Made by a program: the position numbers and the translations under genes
From: JBOGOC01 sp050747525
GTDB taxonomy: Bacteria; Acidobacteriota; Polarisedimenticolia; JACPZX01; DASXTC01
Reading direction: 5' to 3'
Assembly: GCA_050747525.1 (NCBI GenBank)
Contig: JBOGOC010000090.1
Coordinates: 1-23,644, forward strand
DNA: 23,644 bases
Notes under the pieces: model-generated
Told to the model about the DNA's origin: nothing
What the model saw: only the letters and a program-made list of their open reading frames with translations
Databases searched by the model: none
Shown here: piece after piece, positions 15,371-23,018 of the stretch
Position numbering within the stretch: position 1 is the first letter of the stretch
Layout of the letters: every line of letters begins with the position of its first letter

Positions 15371-16194
15371 CGCGCCCTGTCGCGGCGGCGGCCGCGCTGG
15401 TGGTGCTGGTGAACGCGCTGGCCCTGGCCGGGGTGGCGTGGAACCGGAGCGGAGAGCCCGAGGCGCAGGTGGAGCTGACGGCGAGGGAGTTCTGGCTCCC
15501 CTGGCGCAATCCTCTGGAGGACGAGAACTCGGGTCTGTCGATCACCCTGTCCTGGAACAACGACTGGCTCTCCGATGACGACTGGCTGGACGCCGCCAAG
15601 CTGCGGGAGCTGGGGTTCGACACCGCTATGGCGCCCGGCTCTCCGGAAGCCGATGAATGGTACAGACGCCAGGCCCCCCGGCGCGCCTTCGTCGCCCTGG
15701 AGATGGACGGCGACTCATGGAGCCGCTGGCTTGCGCACGAGCAGGAAGAGATCGACGAGACGGCCGCGCGGGCGGAGCGGGGCAACGCGGCCGCCGAAGA
15801 GGTGGACCTGGCAAAGGAGCGGCTCGAACGGAACCGCGTCGAGCACTCGAGGCTCTTCGCCATCGACGCCGCGCTCGACGCCTCGGAGCTGCGGGGACGG
15901 CATGCCGACCGGTCCCGCGTCTTCATTCTCCCAGCCCGCGTCTCCATCGAGCACTGGGGGATCAAGGAGGACGGGAAGGTCCGCGGGCGGATCGATTCCC
16001 TGCTCATCTCGACCACCCACGTCCCCCTGCAGCACAGGGCGGTCCTGGATCAGGCCATCGCCGATCGAGAGGCCGCCATGGAGGCCCCCTTCGAGGGACC
16101 GAAGCCTCCGCAGCCTCCCTCCTGGGCGGTCACCCTCGCCTTCGGCCGGCGGCTCGAGCCCTGGATCGTGTCGGTGCGCCCGCTGCGGGATTGA
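15367..16194 (+). CDS. DUF4824-like membrane-anchored partner of the DUF2157 protein
   Basis: 275 residues. It begins with a single hydrophobic anchor (VAAAAALVVLVNALALAGVA) followed by WNRSGEPEAQVELTAREFWL, LSITLSWNNDWL and a region near the end, RVFILPARVSIEHWGIKEDG, with extracytoplasmic beta character. An acidic, likely helical stretch lies around residues 125-160. The combination, and its position after a DUF2157 gene, resembles the DUF4824 family; I assign this from memory of the family pattern. Start is GTG at 15367, which overlaps the DUF2157 stop as GTGA; GGAG is about 7 bases upstream. Earlier in-frame codons lie inside the DUF2157 gene. Function is unknown; likely works with its neighbour at the membrane. 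Confidence 0.65.
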   Translation: MTRPVAAAAALVVLVNALALAGVAWNRSGEPEAQVELTAREFWLPWRNPLEDENSGLSITLSWNNDWLSDDDWLDAAKLRELGFDTAMAPGSPEADEWYRRQAPRRAFVALEMDGDSWSRWLAHEQEEIDETAARAERGNAAAEEVDLAKERLERNRVEHSRLFAIDAALDASELRGRHADRSRVFILPARVSIEHWGIKEDGKVRGRIDSLLISTTHVPLQHRAVLDQAIADREAAMEAPFEGPKPPQPPSWAVTLAFGRRLEPWIVSVRPLRD

Positions 16195-16245
16195 CACGGC
16201 CTGCCGCCCAGGCGACCATGCCGCCCATGACATAGGAGCCCTTCC

Positions 16246-18297
16246 ATGCCTTCGATGCGTGCCCTTGGTTCCACGGCCCTGGTCTGCGCGGGCCTCTCGC
16301 TGACCGCGGCGCAGGCCGCCGAGACCCACCCGTTCTCGGTGCAGGACATGGTGGCCATGGAGCGCCTGGGCGACCCCCAGCCTTCCCCGGATGGCTCCCG
16401 CGTGGTGTTCACGCGCAGGACGTGGGACCCGGAGGCCAACAAGGTGCGGATCAACCTCTGGATGGTCTCCATGGACGGACGCACGCTGCGCCAGCTCACA
16501 TCGGCGGAGGCGCAGGACACCGGGCCCCGGTGGTCGCCCGACGGGCGCACCATTGCCTTCATGTCCAGCCGCAGCGGGTCGTCGCAGATCTGGACCATCA
16601 GCCCCGACGGGGGCGAGGCCGCGCAGAAGAGCGACTTTCCCATCGACGTGGACAACGTGCAGTGGTCGCCCGACGGCACCCGGTTCGCCTTCTCCGCCGA
16701 GGTGTACCCGGACTGCAAGGACATGGAGTGCACGGCGAAGCGGGACAAGGACGCCGAGGCCAACCCGGTGAAGGCCAGGACCTACACCTCGCTCATGTTC
16801 CGTCACTGGGACGCCTGGGAGGACGGCAAGCGGAGCCACATCTTCGTGTGGCCCGGCCGCGGGACGACCGGCCCCGTGGACCTTATGAAGGGGCTCGACG
16901 CGGACAGTCCGACCAAGCCTTTCGGAGGCGCCGAGGAGTTCGCCTGGTCCCCCGACGGCCGCGAGATCGCCTTCACCGCGAAGATGGTGAGCAACCCGGC
17001 CGTCTCGACCGATCTCGACGTGTACCTGGTGGGGGCCGACGGCACCGGGATGCGCTGCCTGAGCGAGCGGAACGAGGCGGTGGACACGTCGCCCGCATGG
17101 TCCCCCGACGGCAAGACGATCGCCTGGCTGGCCATGGAGCGCCCGGGCTACGAGTCGGACCGCCAGGCCGTGGTCCTGTTCGATCGGGCCAATGGCCGGG
17201 TGCGGCGCCTCACCGAGGCGTGGGATCGCTCGGCCGGCTCCGTCGTGTGGGCCCGCGACGGCCGCTCGCTGCTGGTCACGGCGGGAGACACGGCGCGCAT
17301 GAAGATCTTCTCGGTGGACGCCGCCTCGGGCCGCGTCACCGTGCTGGTGGGAGATCACTACAACAGCGCCCTGTCCGTCGCCTCGGGGGGACGGATCGTG
17401 TTCCTGCAGGATTCGCTGACCTCGCCGGCCGAGGTGTTCAGCGCGCGCCTGGACGGCTCGGACATCACGCAGCTCACGCACGTCAACGCGGAGCGCGTGG
17501 CGGCGGCCCGCATGAGCCAGCCGGAGGAGTTCTGGTTCGTGGGGGCGGGAGGCGATCGCGTGCACGGCTGGCTGCTCAAGCCGGTCGACTTCCGGCCCGG
17601 GCGCCGCTACCCGCTCGCCTTCCTGATCCACGGGGGCCCGCAGGGCTCCTGGGACGACCACTTCCACTACCGATGGAACCCCCAGGCCTACGCGGGGGCG
17701 GGCTACGTGACGGTGTCGATCGACTTTCACGGCAGCACCGGGTACGGCCAGGCGTTCACCGACGCCATCCGGGGCGACTGGGGCGGCAAGCCCTACGACG
17801 ATCTCATGAAGGGGCTCGATCACGTCCTGGCCACGTACGACTTCATCGATTCCGGCAGGATGGGAGCGCTGGGCGCTTCCTATGGCGGCTGGATGGTCAA
17901 CTGGATAGCGGGCCACACCGACCGCTTCAAGTGCCTGGTGAGCCACGACGGGGAGTTCGACGTCGAGTCGTCCTATTACACCACCGAGGAGCTCTGGTTC
18001 CCGGAATGGGAGATGCACGGCCCCCCGTACGAGAACAAGGCGATGTACGAGAAGTTCTCCCCGTCCACGTACGTGACGCAGTGGAAGACCCCCATGCTGA
18101 TCATCCACGGAGCCAGGGACTACCGGCTCGTCGACACGGAAGGGATGGCCGTCTTCACGGCCCTGCAGCGTCGCGGGATCCCGTCCAAGCTGCTGCACTT
18201 CCCCGACGAGAACCACTGGGTGCTGAAGGCGAAGAACAGCATCCTGTGGCACGAGACGGTGATCGGATGGCTGGATGAGTGGCTGAAGCGGCCCTAG
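16246..18297 (+). CDS. Exported S9-family prolyl oligopeptidase / acylaminoacyl-type peptidase
   Basis: A serine peptidase expected to cleave short peptides in the periplasm. Signal peptide at residues 1-25 (STALVCAGLSLTAAQAA). Residues ~30-420 form a TolB/WD40-like propeller with repeated W-S-P-D-G units, as in TGPRWSPDGRTIAF, VQWSPDGTRFAFSA, FAWSPDGREIAFTA and PAWSPDGKTIAWLA. The alpha/beta-hydrolase domain follows (LAFLIHGGPQGSW, oxyanion region). The triad is visible: Ser545 in GASYGG, Asp625 in GARDYR and His657 in ENHWV, with the usual spacing. 683 residues is normal for the family. AGGAG 8 bases upstream supports the start at 16246. Physiological substrates cannot be told. Confidence 0.9.
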   Translation: MPSMRALGSTALVCAGLSLTAAQAAETHPFSVQDMVAMERLGDPQPSPDGSRVVFTRRTWDPEANKVRINLWMVSMDGRTLRQLTSAEAQDTGPRWSPDGRTIAFMSSRSGSSQIWTISPDGGEAAQKSDFPIDVDNVQWSPDGTRFAFSAEVYPDCKDMECTAKRDKDAEANPVKARTYTSLMFRHWDAWEDGKRSHIFVWPGRGTTGPVDLMKGLDADSPTKPFGGAEEFAWSPDGREIAFTAKMVSNPAVSTDLDVYLVGADGTGMRCLSERNEAVDTSPAWSPDGKTIAWLAMERPGYESDRQAVVLFDRANGRVRRLTEAWDRSAGSVVWARDGRSLLVTAGDTARMKIFSVDAASGRVTVLVGDHYNSALSVASGGRIVFLQDSLTSPAEVFSARLDGSDITQLTHVNAERVAAARMSQPEEFWFVGAGGDRVHGWLLKPVDFRPGRRYPLAFLIHGGPQGSWDDHFHYRWNPQAYAGAGYVTVSIDFHGSTGYGQAFTDAIRGDWGGKPYDDLMKGLDHVLATYDFIDSGRMGALGASYGGWMVNWIAGHTDRFKCLVSHDGEFDVESSYYTTEELWFPEWEMHGPPYENKAMYEKFSPSTYVTQWKTPMLIIHGARDYRLVDTEGMAVFTALQRRGIPSKLLHFPDENHWVLKAKNSILWHETVIGWLDEWLKRP

Positions 18298-18320
18298 GAG
18301 GCATACATAGGAGGCAAACA
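18295..18320 (+). repeat. 13-base tandem duplication carrying two Shine-Dalgarno sequences
   Basis: TAGGAGGCATACA (18295-18307) is followed directly by TAGGAGGCAAACA (18308-18320), identical at 12 of 13 positions. The first copy includes the stop codon of the peptidase gene. Each copy holds AGGAGG; the second (18309-18314) is 8 bases from the ATG at 18323 and is the functional one by spacing. Confidence 0.75.
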
Positions 18321-18322
18321 TC

Positions 18323-18940
18323 ATGATGCTGTCGCTTGCCGTGTCCCTGAGCGTTCTGCTGGCCGCCGGGGCTGCGGCCCCGCCGTCGACCATCGAGAAG
18401 GGGGTCCTTGATCACATCGTGCTCGAGGTGGCCGCCCTGCCGGCGAAGCCTCCCCTGGTGGTCCGCCGTTTTCCCGCGCTGGAGGCGAACACCGGGACCG
18501 CGGAGAAAGGGGACAACGAGAAGCGGACGGAGGCCGTGAAGATGCTGAAGAACGAGGCCCCGCGTCTGCTGGCCGAGTCGATCCTCAAGAGCCTGGGCAC
18601 CGGCGCCTTCGCGTCGGTGACCGAGTCGGAAGAGCCGGCCGCCGAGGGGGCCCTCGTCCTGGAGGGACGCTTCACGGAGATCGACCCGGGAAGCCGCGCC
18701 AAGCGGTATTGGGGAGGCTTCGGGGCGGGCAAGAGCGGCGTCGGCGTGGAAGGAACCCTGAAGGACGCGACGGGGCGCATCCTGGCCACATTCTCACACC
18801 GCCGCCATTCCGGGATTGGCATCGGAGGAGGCGATTACGTGAAGTTCCTCTCGGACGACACGCGTGACGTGGGACACGACATCGCCGTGTTCCTCACGCG
18901 CTGGTCTTCGGGAGGAGATCTCAGGAAGTCGGCCAAGTGA
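18323..18940 (+). CDS. Secreted DUF4410-like protein
   Basis: 205 residues with a signal peptide (MMLSLAVSLSVLLAAGAAA). The mature part has a hydrophobic helix-rich first half (NEAPRLLAESILKSLGTGAF) and then ALVLEGRFTEIDPGSRAKRY, GGFGAGKSGVGVEGTLKDAT and GRILATFSHRRHSG. The GSRAKRYxxGFGAGKS segment is the hallmark of DUF4410, a family of small envelope (often lipo-) proteins with no known function. No lipobox cysteine is seen. A strong AGGAGG 8 bases upstream fixes the start; a second ATG follows at once. It lies 25 bases after the S9 peptidase gene and is probably in the same transcript. It ends convergent with yceI, 16 bases away. Confidence 0.65.
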   Translation: MMLSLAVSLSVLLAAGAAAPPSTIEKGVLDHIVLEVAALPAKPPLVVRRFPALEANTGTAEKGDNEKRTEAVKMLKNEAPRLLAESILKSLGTGAFASVTESEEPAAEGALVLEGRFTEIDPGSRAKRYWGGFGAGKSGVGVEGTLKDATGRILATFSHRRHSGIGIGGGDYVKFLSDDTRDVGHDIAVFLTRWSSGGDLRKSAK

Positions 18941-18955
18941 CCGCCGGGTCGGCGG
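18941..18955. terminator. Short hairpin between convergent genes
   Basis: CCGCCG (18941-18946) and CGGCGG (18950-18955) pair with a 3-base loop in the 16-base gap between the DUF4410-like gene and yceI. There is no T tract; a terminator role is only suggested by position. Confidence 0.3.
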
Positions 18956-18956
18956 C

Positions 18957-19547
18957 CTACTTCTTCTGAACCAGCTCCAGGTCGATGCTGATGGCCACCT
19001 CGTTGCCCACGACGAGCCCGCCGCCTTCCATCACGCGGCTCCAGGCCACCCCGAAGTCCTGACGGTTGACCGTCGTGACCGCCGAGGCGCCGGTCTTCAT
19101 CCCGCCGAAGGCCGAGATCGGAGTCAGGGGGCCGTCCACGTCCAGCACGACATCCTTGGTGACGCCGCGCATCGTGAGGTCGCCGGTGACCTTGAGCTTC
19201 CCTTCGCCCGCCTTCTCCACCTTCTTCGACTTGAACGTGATGGTGGGGAACTTCGCCACGTCGAAGAAGTCGGGGCTCTTGAGGTGCTCATCGCGCTTGG
19301 GGTCGCCGGTGTCGAGCGTCGTCGCGTCGATGACCGCCTCGACCGTCGACTTGGTGACGTCGGCTTCGTCCATCATGATGGTGCCGGTCATCTTCTTGAA
19401 AACGCCGGTCACGTTGGAGATGCCCAGGTGCCGCACCTTGAACTTGGCGCTGGAGTGGGCGCCGTCGATATCCCAGGCGCCGGCCGACACCAGGGCCGGG
19501 AACGTGAGCAGGAGAGCCAACGTGAGCGTGGCCGGACGACGAAACAT
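18957..19547 (-). CDS. YceI-family periplasmic lipid-binding-like protein
   Basis: 196 residues. Signal peptide (ATLTLALLLTFPALVSAGA), then the YceI lipocalin-like barrel: WDIDGAHSSAKFKVRHLGIS, NVTGVFKKMTGTIMMD, DEHLKSPDFFDVAKFPTITF, TGDLTMRGVTKDVVLDVD and closing NRQDFGVAWSRVMEGGGLVV, GNEVAISIDLELV. These are the standard family segments and the length is right. YceI proteins bind isoprenoid-type lipids; the cellular role is poorly settled and some are induced by stress or high pH. AGGAGG 6 bases before the ATG fixes the start. It is transcribed alone from the promoter at 19592-19620, divergent from the EVE-copper ATPase operon. Confidence 0.9.
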   Translation of the reverse strand: MFRRPATLTLALLLTFPALVSAGAWDIDGAHSSAKFKVRHLGISNVTGVFKKMTGTIMMDEADVTKSTVEAVIDATTLDTGDPKRDEHLKSPDFFDVAKFPTITFKSKKVEKAGEGKLKVTGDLTMRGVTKDVVLDVDGPLTPISAFGGMKTGASAVTTVNRQDFGVAWSRVMEGGGLVVGNEVAISIDLELVQKK

Positions 19548-19591
19548 GCGAAACCTCCTCCAGATATCGAATTGTCCCGTGACAGGGCTTC

Positions 19592-19620
19592 ACCGTATGC
19601 GAGCCGGTCCACGGTGTCAA
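19592..19620 (-). promoter_or_regulatory. Sigma70-type promoter of yceI
   Basis: Minus-strand TTGACA (19615-19620), exactly 17 bases of spacer, then TACGGT (19592-19597). The leader would be about 40 bases and ends in the AGGAGG site of yceI. It overlaps the region just upstream of the divergent EVE gene. Confidence 0.55.
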
Positions 19621-19627
19621 GGCGTGG

Positions 19628-19639
19628 TAGAGTTTCGGC
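19628..19639 (+). promoter_or_regulatory. Candidate -10 box of the EVE gene, leaderless start
   Basis: TAGAGT (19628-19633) is followed by 6 bases and the ATG at 19640. No Shine-Dalgarno sequence and no good -35 box are seen. The spacing is what a leaderless transcript would need. Confidence 0.35.
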
Positions 19640-20032
19640 ATGGCGCGCTGGCTGCTGAAGACGGAGCCGTCCACCTATTCCTGGGACGACCTCGTGCGCG
19701 AGGGGCGCACCGTCTGGGACGGCATCTCCAACCCCCTGGCTCTGAAGAATCTGCGCGCGGCGCGCCCGGGCGATGAGCTGCTCATCTACCACACCGGGTC
19801 CGAGCGGCGGGTCGTCGGGGTGGCCCGGGTGGTGAAGGGGAGCGACTCCTCTTCGTCCGGCCAGGTGGAGATCGCCCCCGAGGCGCCCCTGCCCCGCCCG
19901 GTAGGGCTCGACCAGATGAAGAAAGACAAGTCTTTCGCGGGATGGGAGCTGCTCAGGCTGCCACGTCTGTCCGTGGTCCCGGTGCCGGACGCGATCTGGC
20001 GGAGGCTGATGGCCCTCGCCCGCACTCCATGA
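19640..20032 (+). CDS. EVE-domain protein (candidate modified-base reader)
   Basis: 130 residues forming a single EVE (PUA-like) domain: RWLLKTEPSTYSWDDLVREG, TVWDGISNPLALKNLRAARP, GDELLIYHTGSERRVVGVAR, and LPRLSVVPVPDAIWRRL. EVE domains bind modified bases in DNA or RNA; the human relative is THYN1. Motifs are clear, though the protein is a little shorter than the ~140-155 residues usual for stand-alone members, with the loss at the C-terminus. No ribosome-binding site is visible; a -10-like TAGAGT sits 6 bases before the ATG. Its stop overlaps the start of the copper ATPase gene as ATGA, so it is the first cistron of a three-gene unit. No restriction-modification gene is nearby, so there is no support for a defence role. 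The bound base is unknown. Confidence 0.85.
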   Translation: MARWLLKTEPSTYSWDDLVREGRTVWDGISNPLALKNLRAARPGDELLIYHTGSERRVVGVARVVKGSDSSSSGQVEIAPEAPLPRPVGLDQMKKDKSFAGWELLRLPRLSVVPVPDAIWRRLMALARTP

Positions 20033-22365
20033 AGGAGGCCGCCGGACCGGGGCCTCGCGCCGTCGATCCGGTCTGCCTGATGGAGGTCGAGCCGGACGAG
20101 GCGGCCGCGCATCACGACCACGCGGGCCGCCGGTATCACTTCTGCTCGACCTGGTGCCGGGACCGCTTCGCGGCGGATCCCGGCCGGTTCACCGGCGGCC
20201 ACGCAGCCCCGATCACCCCCGCCTCCCGGCCGGCCGACGTGCCCGCCGGCGCCATCTACACCTGCCCCATGCATCCGGACGTGCGGCAGGTGGGCCCCGG
20301 CGCGTGCCCGATCTGCGGCATGGCACTCGAGCCGGCGGAGATCGGGTGGGGCGAAGAGCTTCCGCCCGACCCCGAGCTGGCCGACATGACGCGGCGCCTG
20401 TGGGTCGGGGCGGCCCTGACGATCCCGCTGGTGGTGATGGAGATGGGCTCGATGATTCTGCCGGCTCTGCGCGAGGCGCTGCCGCATGGGCGCGTCATGG
20501 CGTGGATCCAGCTGGCGCTGGCCAGCCCGGTCGTCCTGTGGGCCGGCTGGCCGTTCTTCCAGCGAGGGTGGGCCTCCATCGTCCATCGAAGCCTGAACAT
20601 GTTCACGCTGATCGCCATGGGCGTGGGGGCGGCGTGGGCCTGGAGCGCCGCCGCCACCCTCGCGCCCGGCCTGCTGCCTCCATCGTTCCAGGGTCATGAC
20701 GGCGCGGTGCCCGTGTACTTCGAGGCGGCCGCGGTCATCACGGTGCTGGTGCTCGTTGGCCAGGTGCTGGAGCTGCGCGCGCGGGAGCGCACGCGGGGAG
20801 CCGTCCGGGCGCTGCTCGATCTCGTCCCGCGCACGGCCCGCCGCGTGGACCCGTCGGCAGGGCGGGAGGCCGACGTCCCGCTGGCCGAGGTCCAGCCGGG
20901 CGACTTGCTGCGCGTGCGGCCCGGTGAGAAGGTCCCCGTCGATGGGATGGTGACGGAAGGGCACGGCCTGGTGGACGAGTCGATGGTGACGGGCGAGCCG
21001 ATCCCCGTGGAGAAGGCCCCCGGGGCGCCCGTGACGGGGGCCACTCTCGCCACGTCGGGCAGCTTCATCATGCGCGCCGAGCGGGTCGGGCGCGACACGT
21101 TGCTAGCCCGGATCGTCCAGATGGTGAACGAGGCCCAGCGCAGCCGCGCGCCCATCCAGAGAGTGGCGGACCGCATCGCCGCCTGGTTCGTTCCGGCCGT
21201 GGTAGCCGTGGCCGTGCTGACCTTCGTCGCCTGGAGCGTGTGGGGTCCCGAGCCGCGCTTCGCGCACGCGCTGCTCAACGCCGTGGCGGTGCTGATCGTG
21301 GCCTGCCCATGCGCGCTGGGCCTCGCCACGCCGATGTCGATCATGGTGGCCACGGGGCGCGGCGCCTCGGCCGGAGTCCTGGTGCGCGAGGCGGCCGCGC
21401 TGGAGACCTTCGAGAAAGCCTCGATCCTCGTGGTGGACAAGACGGGGACCCTGACCGAGGGGCGCCCTCGCCTCATGAGCGTGGAGCCCGATCAAGATGA
21501 GCTGCTGAGCCTGGCCGCGGCGGTGGAGGCAGGAAGCGAGCACCCCCTGGCCGCGGCCCTGGTCGAAGGGGCCCGCGCGCGCGGTCTCTCCGTGCCGAAG
21601 GCTGACGACTTCCAGTCGGTCCCCGGCCAGGGTGTGGTCGGCACGGTATCGGGACGGCGTGTGGCGGTCGGCAACGAGACGCTCATGCGGGCGCAGGGAG
21701 CCGCCCCCGATCCCGGGCTCCTCGCGCGCGCGGACGAGCGGCGCCGCGATGGGGGCATAGTGATGCTCGTGGCGCTGGAGGGCCGTCCGGCGGGATTGAT
21801 CTCCGTCGCCGACCCGCTGCGCCCGGATGCCGCCGACGCGGTCCGACTGCTGCGGGGCGACGGCCTGCGGCTCGTCATGCTCACCGGAGACAGCCAGGCC
21901 ACCGCCGATGCGGTGGCGCGTCACCTGGGCATCACGGAGGTGCATGCCGGGGTGCTCCCCGACGGCAAGCGCGACGTGGTGCGCTCGCTTCAGGCCTCGG
22001 GGAGCCTGGTGGCCATGGCGGGCGACGGCATCAACGACGCCCCGGCGCTGGCGCAGGCCGACGTGGGGATCGCCATGGGGACCGGAACGGACGTGGCCAG
22101 GGAGAGCGCCGACCTCACCCTGGTCAAGGGGGACGTGCGCGGGATCGTGCGCGCCAGGCGGCTGTCGCGCGCCACCATGTCCAACATCCGGCAGAACCTG
22201 TTCTTCGCTTTCGTCTACAACACCTTGGGGGTGCCTGTCGCCGCGGGGGTGCTCTATCCGTTCGGCGGGTGGCTGCTCAGCCCCATGCTGGCCAGCGCCG
22301 CCATGAGCTTCAGTTCCGTGTCGGTCATCGCCAACGCCCTGCGGCTGCGCCGCGTCCGGCTGTGA
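20029..22365 (+). CDS. copA: Copper/silver-translocating P1B-type ATPase with YHS and heavy-metal-binding N-terminal domains
   Basis: Exports Cu+ (or Ag+) across the inner membrane using ATP. 778 residues. The N-terminus has a YHS domain (DPVCLMEV at 13-20, YHFCSTWCRDRF at 36-47) and a metal-binding YTCPMHPDV...CPICGM domain (77-98) but no CxxC HMA domain. Then come the transmembrane segments, actuator motif TGEP (321-324), the CPC metal site (426-428), phosphorylation motif DKTGT (Asp470), SEHPLA, and the hinge GDGINDAP (665-672). FVYNTLGVP and SAAMSFSSVSV supply the Asn-Tyr and Met/Ser residues of the Cu+-specific P1B-1 group. All catalytic motifs are intact. The ATG overlaps the EVE stop; no own ribosome-binding site is seen. 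The stop overlaps the next GTG. The symbol is by function, not by proven orthology. Confidence 0.92.
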   Translation: MKEAAGPGPRAVDPVCLMEVEPDEAAAHHDHAGRRYHFCSTWCRDRFAADPGRFTGGHAAPITPASRPADVPAGAIYTCPMHPDVRQVGPGACPICGMALEPAEIGWGEELPPDPELADMTRRLWVGAALTIPLVVMEMGSMILPALREALPHGRVMAWIQLALASPVVLWAGWPFFQRGWASIVHRSLNMFTLIAMGVGAAWAWSAAATLAPGLLPPSFQGHDGAVPVYFEAAAVITVLVLVGQVLELRARERTRGAVRALLDLVPRTARRVDPSAGREADVPLAEVQPGDLLRVRPGEKVPVDGMVTEGHGLVDESMVTGEPIPVEKAPGAPVTGATLATSGSFIMRAERVGRDTLLARIVQMVNEAQRSRAPIQRVADRIAAWFVPAVVAVAVLTFVAWSVWGPEPRFAHALLNAVAVLIVACPCALGLATPMSIMVATGRGASAGVLVREAAALETFEKASILVVDKTGTLTEGRPRLMSVEPDQDELLSLAAAVEAGSEHPLAAALVEGARARGLSVPKADDFQSVPGQGVVGTVSGRRVAVGNETLMRAQGAAPDPGLLARADERRRDGGIVMLVALEGRPAGLISVADPLRPDAADAVRLLRGDGLRLVMLTGDSQATADAVARHLGITEVHAGVLPDGKRDVVRSLQASGSLVAMAGDGINDAPALAQADVGIAMGTGTDVARESADLTLVKGDVRGIVRARRLSRATMSNIRQNLFFAFVYNTLGVPVAAGVLYPFGGWLLSPMLASAAMSFSSVSVIANALRLRRVRL

Positions 22366-23018
22366 AGCAGCTTCTTCTTCATCTCGCGTTCACATGGTCC
22401 ATGGCAGCCTCGCCGCCTGCCGCCGATGGGGCGTGCACCCACCGCCCCCCGGAGTCGTCCCTGCTGGAGGCCGCTCCGACCCTGCGGCCCGAGGCCCTGC
22501 GCGCGGCCCTGCGTTCCTGGGACACGCTCTTCTCCCTGGGCGAGATCACCCGCCCGGTGATGACCCTGATCGACTACGGGCTCCCCTCCACCCAGAAGCG
22601 GTTGTGGGTGTTCGACATGGCGTCGGGGCACCTCGTCTTTCACGAGCTGGTCTCCCACGGACGCAACTCGGGCAAAGACATGGCCGAGTCGTTCTCCAAC
22701 GAGGAAGGGAGCCTCATGAGCTCGCTGGGCGCCTTCGTGACCGGGACGACCTACCAGGGCAAGAACGGCTACTCGCTGCGCCTGCGCGGCATGGAGCCGG
22801 GGATCAACGATCGCGCCATGGCCCGCGCCATCGTCATGCACGGGGCTCCCTACGTGGACGAAGAGGTGGCCCGCAAGCTGGGGCACCTCGGGCGCAGCCA
22901 CGGCTGCCCCGCGCTGCGTCCGGCCATCGCCAGAACGCTCATCGACGAGATCCGGGAGGGGAGCCTGCTGTACGTCTGGCACCACGCCGGGGTCCCGGCC
23001 GACGCTACGGTGCGGTGA
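22362..23018 (+). CDS. Murein L,D-transpeptidase catalytic-domain (YkuD_2-like) protein, exported
   Basis: 218 residues. From the GTG at 22362 the protein has a signal peptide (MKQLLLHLAFTWSMAASPPA); this start overlaps the copper ATPase stop as GTGA and is preferred to the ATG at 22401, which would remove the signal. The catalytic region includes LWVFDMASGHLVFHELVSHG, SSLGAFVTGTTYQGKNGYSL, AIVMHGAPYVDEEV and GRSHGCPALRP, with nucleophile Cys182 and the upstream conserved His in MHG. This matches the 'murein L,D-transpeptidase catalytic domain' family. It should act on peptidoglycan stem peptides in the periplasm, although members of this branch are not well studied. The last 14 bases overlap the convergent FMN reductase gene. 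Confidence 0.83.
   Translation: MKQLLLHLAFTWSMAASPPAADGACTHRPPESSLLEAAPTLRPEALRAALRSWDTLFSLGEITRPVMTLIDYGLPSTQKRLWVFDMASGHLVFHELVSHGRNSGKDMAESFSNEEGSLMSSLGAFVTGTTYQGKNGYSLRLRGMEPGINDRAMARAIVMHGAPYVDEEVARKLGHLGRSHGCPALRPAIARTLIDEIREGSLLYVWHHAGVPADATVR

Noticed and set aside
15715..18393. An 892-codon open frame on the minus strand opposite the S9 peptidase.
   Set aside because: Composition is His/Arg/Gly/Val-rich as expected of an antisense shadow; the plus-strand frame has a complete catalytic triad and propeller repeats.
19640..20032. A phage-defence role for the EVE protein.
   Set aside because: No restriction, methylation or other defence gene is adjacent, and the coupled genes are a copper pump and a cell-wall enzyme.
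22401..23018. ATG at 22401 as the start of the transpeptidase.
   Set aside because: It removes the first 13 residues of a plausible signal peptide and leaves no ribosome-binding site, whereas the GTG at 22362 overlaps the copper ATPase stop, as seen at other coupled junctions here.
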